Positions 5,447 through 6,260 of a stretch of DNA of 6,260 nt are shown one piece after another (within the stretch, counting starts at the first letter, position 1; every line of letters starts with the position of its first letter). The DNA lies in NCBI GenBank assembly GCA_946482045.1, contig CAMLPZ010000254.1, forward strand, positions 1-6,260. The letters run 5' to 3'. Both the position numbers and the translations under genes were made by a program. This DNA comes from an uncultured Asticcacaulis sp. (GTDB lineage Bacteria; Pseudomonadota; Alphaproteobacteria; Caulobacterales; Caulobacteraceae). Under the pieces are notes generated by a model, which saw only the letters and a list, made by a program, of their open reading frames with translations, was not told the origin of the DNA and ran no database searches.

Positions 5447-5450
5447 GTGA

Positions 5451-6083
5451 ATGCGCGACCCCGTTGACCATCTGACTTCCTACCTGGTTCCCACCGTCAT
5501 CGAGCAATCGAGCCGTGGCGAGCGCGCCTACGACATCTATTCGCGCATGCTGAAGGAACGGATCATCTTCCTGACCGGTCCGTTCGAAGACGGCATGGCA
5601 ACCTCGATCTGCGCCCAACTCCTGTTCCTGGAATCGGAAAACCCGAAGAAGGAAATCTCGATGTACATCAACAGCCCCGGCGGTCAGGTGACCTCGGCGC
5701 TGGCGATCTACGACACCATGCAATACATCAAGTCGCCAGTGACGACGGTGTGCATGGGCATGGCCGCTTCGGCCGGCTCGCTGATCCTGCAGGCGGGCGA
5801 GGCGGGTCAGCGTATCTCGCTGCCGAACTCCAAGATCATGGTGCACCAGCCTTCGGGCGGCGCGCGCGGCATGGCTTCGGACATCGAAATCCAGGCCGAG
5901 GACATCCGCAAGACCAAGAAGCTGCTGAACGAAATCTACGTCAAGCATACCGGTCAGTCCTACGAAACGATCGAAAAGACGCTCGACCGTGACCGCTACA
6001 TGACGGCCGAAGAAGCCAAGAATTTCGGCCTGATCGACCACGTCTACGTCAAGCGCGCCGACGGCACCGAAACCGCCGCCTGA
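5451..6083 (+). CDS. clpP: ATP-dependent Clp protease proteolytic subunit ClpP
   Basis: The serine peptidase of the Clp machine. It forms a two-ring 14-mer that degrades proteins unfolded and fed in by ClpX or ClpA in the cytoplasm; in Caulobacter, ClpXP drives cell-cycle proteolysis of CtrA. The protein is 210 residues, the normal length. Catalytic triad visible: S107 in GMAASAGS, H132 in [10 protein letters not shown] and D181 in LDRDRYM. Other family signatures are [20 protein letters not shown] (18-37), [11 protein letters not shown] (40-50), [20 protein letters not shown] (71-90) and the oligomerisation helix region [20 protein letters not shown] (142-161). By alignment to E. coli ClpP the short propeptide would end about residue 10, before YLVPTVIE. 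The residue after the nucleophile is alanine, where E. coli has methionine. Start is ATG at 5451 with AAAGGA 7 bases upstream. It is monocistronic as far as visible, closed by a strong terminator. clpX is not in the window. Confidence 0.97.
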   Translation: MRDPVDHLTSYLVPTVIEQSSRGERAYDIYSRMLKERIIFLTGPFEDGMATSICAQLLFLESENPKKEISMYINSPGGQVTSALAIYDTMQYIKSPVTTVCMGMAASAGSLILQAGEAGQRISLPNSKIMVHQPSGGARGMASDIEIQAEDIRKTKKLLNEIYVKHTGQSYETIEKTLDRDRYMTAEEAKNFGLIDHVYVKRADGTETAA

Positions 6084-6107
6084 TAGCGGACGGGGCTTTG
6101 AATAAAG

Positions 6108-6135
6108 AAACGCGGCGCTTCGGCGCCGCGTTTTT
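6108..6135 (+). terminator. Rho-independent terminator of clpP
   Basis: CGCGGCGC (6111-6118) and GCGCCGCG (6123-6130) form a perfect 8-bp stem on a TTCG tetraloop, followed by TTTTTG. AAA (6108-6110) extends pairing into the T run. It lies 24 bases after the clpP stop, so clpP is probably transcribed separately from whatever follows. Confidence 0.94.
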
Positions 6136-6192
6136 GTTTGTGCCGGAGGTCAGGTTATCGACCTATGTGTTTGCAGCGTCTACTTATTTAAC

Positions 6193-6242
6193 CACAGAAA
6201 ACACTGAAAGCGCCTTAGGCGCTACACAGAAAGGCACGGAAA
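6193..6242. repeat. CACNGAAA repeat cluster around a hairpin
   Basis: Four copies of CACNGAAA occur: CACAGAAA (6193-6200), CACTGAAA (6202-6209), CACAGAAA (6225-6232) and CACGGAAA (6235-6242). Two copies lie on each side of the perfect dyad AGCGCC-TTA-GGCGCT (6209-6223). ACCACAGAAAACAC-type words are familiar as dispersed intergenic repeats in proteobacteria; copy number in this genome is unknown. The rest of 6136-6260 shows no gene. Confidence 0.5.
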
Positions 6243-6260
6243 TCGCGTTTTAGTCGGCTG

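Noticed and set aside
5403..6041. 212-residue antisense frame over clpP
   Set aside because: It mirrors the strongly conserved clpP coding frame and has no family resemblance; a shadow.
6136..6260. CRISPR-like array in the terminal repeat cluster
   Set aside because: Units are only 8 bases with short irregular spacing, unlike CRISPR repeats and spacers, and no cas genes are present.

Overview
This 6.26 kb window looks like chromosomal DNA of a high-GC alphaproteobacterium, most likely in the Caulobacteraceae (an Asticcacaulis-like species is my guess, from memory only). The pointers are a trigger factor and a ClpP of alphaproteobacterial type at the two ends, a large outer-membrane TonB-dependent receptor, tight TTCG-loop terminators and GANTC sites next to a housekeeping gene.

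Layout: 1-426 is the 3' end of tig (trigger factor), closed by an intrinsic terminator at 446-471. A 371-bp intergenic stretch follows. It holds two symmetric TTGC-N5-GCAA motifs (489-532) and a palindromic REP-like block (567-650). A GTG-started gene at 798-3842 encodes a 1014-residue Oar-like TonB-dependent receptor with a signal peptide, a carboxypeptidase-regulatory-like domain, a plug and a beta-barrel. It converges on a minus-strand operon, and a 37-bp near-perfect palindrome (3851-3887) lies between them. Read in its own direction, that operon is an ArsR-family repressor (5239-4904), a stand-alone GyrI-like small-molecule-binding protein (start preferred at 4868, end 4407) and an SRPBCC/AHSA1-type protein (4393-3893). 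Its promoter (TTGACA at 5301-5296) carries a perfect 7-bp inverted repeat over the -10 region, which looks like an autoregulatory operator. clpP runs divergently at 5451-6083 from a leader with two further inverted repeats and two GANTC sites, and it ends at a strong terminator (6108-6135). The last 70 bases contain a CACNGAAA repeat cluster around a small hairpin.

How it works together: tig and clpP are protein-folding and proteolysis genes that sit close together in many proteobacteria. Here about 5 kb of accessory sequence (receptor plus ArsR operon) separates them. The receptor is expected to import an unidentified ligand across the outer membrane. The ArsR-GyrI-SRPBCC operon looks like a ligand-responsive sensing or detoxification cassette: two of its proteins have folds with pockets for hydrophobic or aromatic small molecules, under a repressor that lacks an obvious metal-binding cysteine pair. 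Nothing in the sequence links the receptor and the operon functionally except adjacency. The strongest candidate for something undescribed is this three-gene operon with its operator; no phage, transposon, CRISPR or RNA gene was seen.
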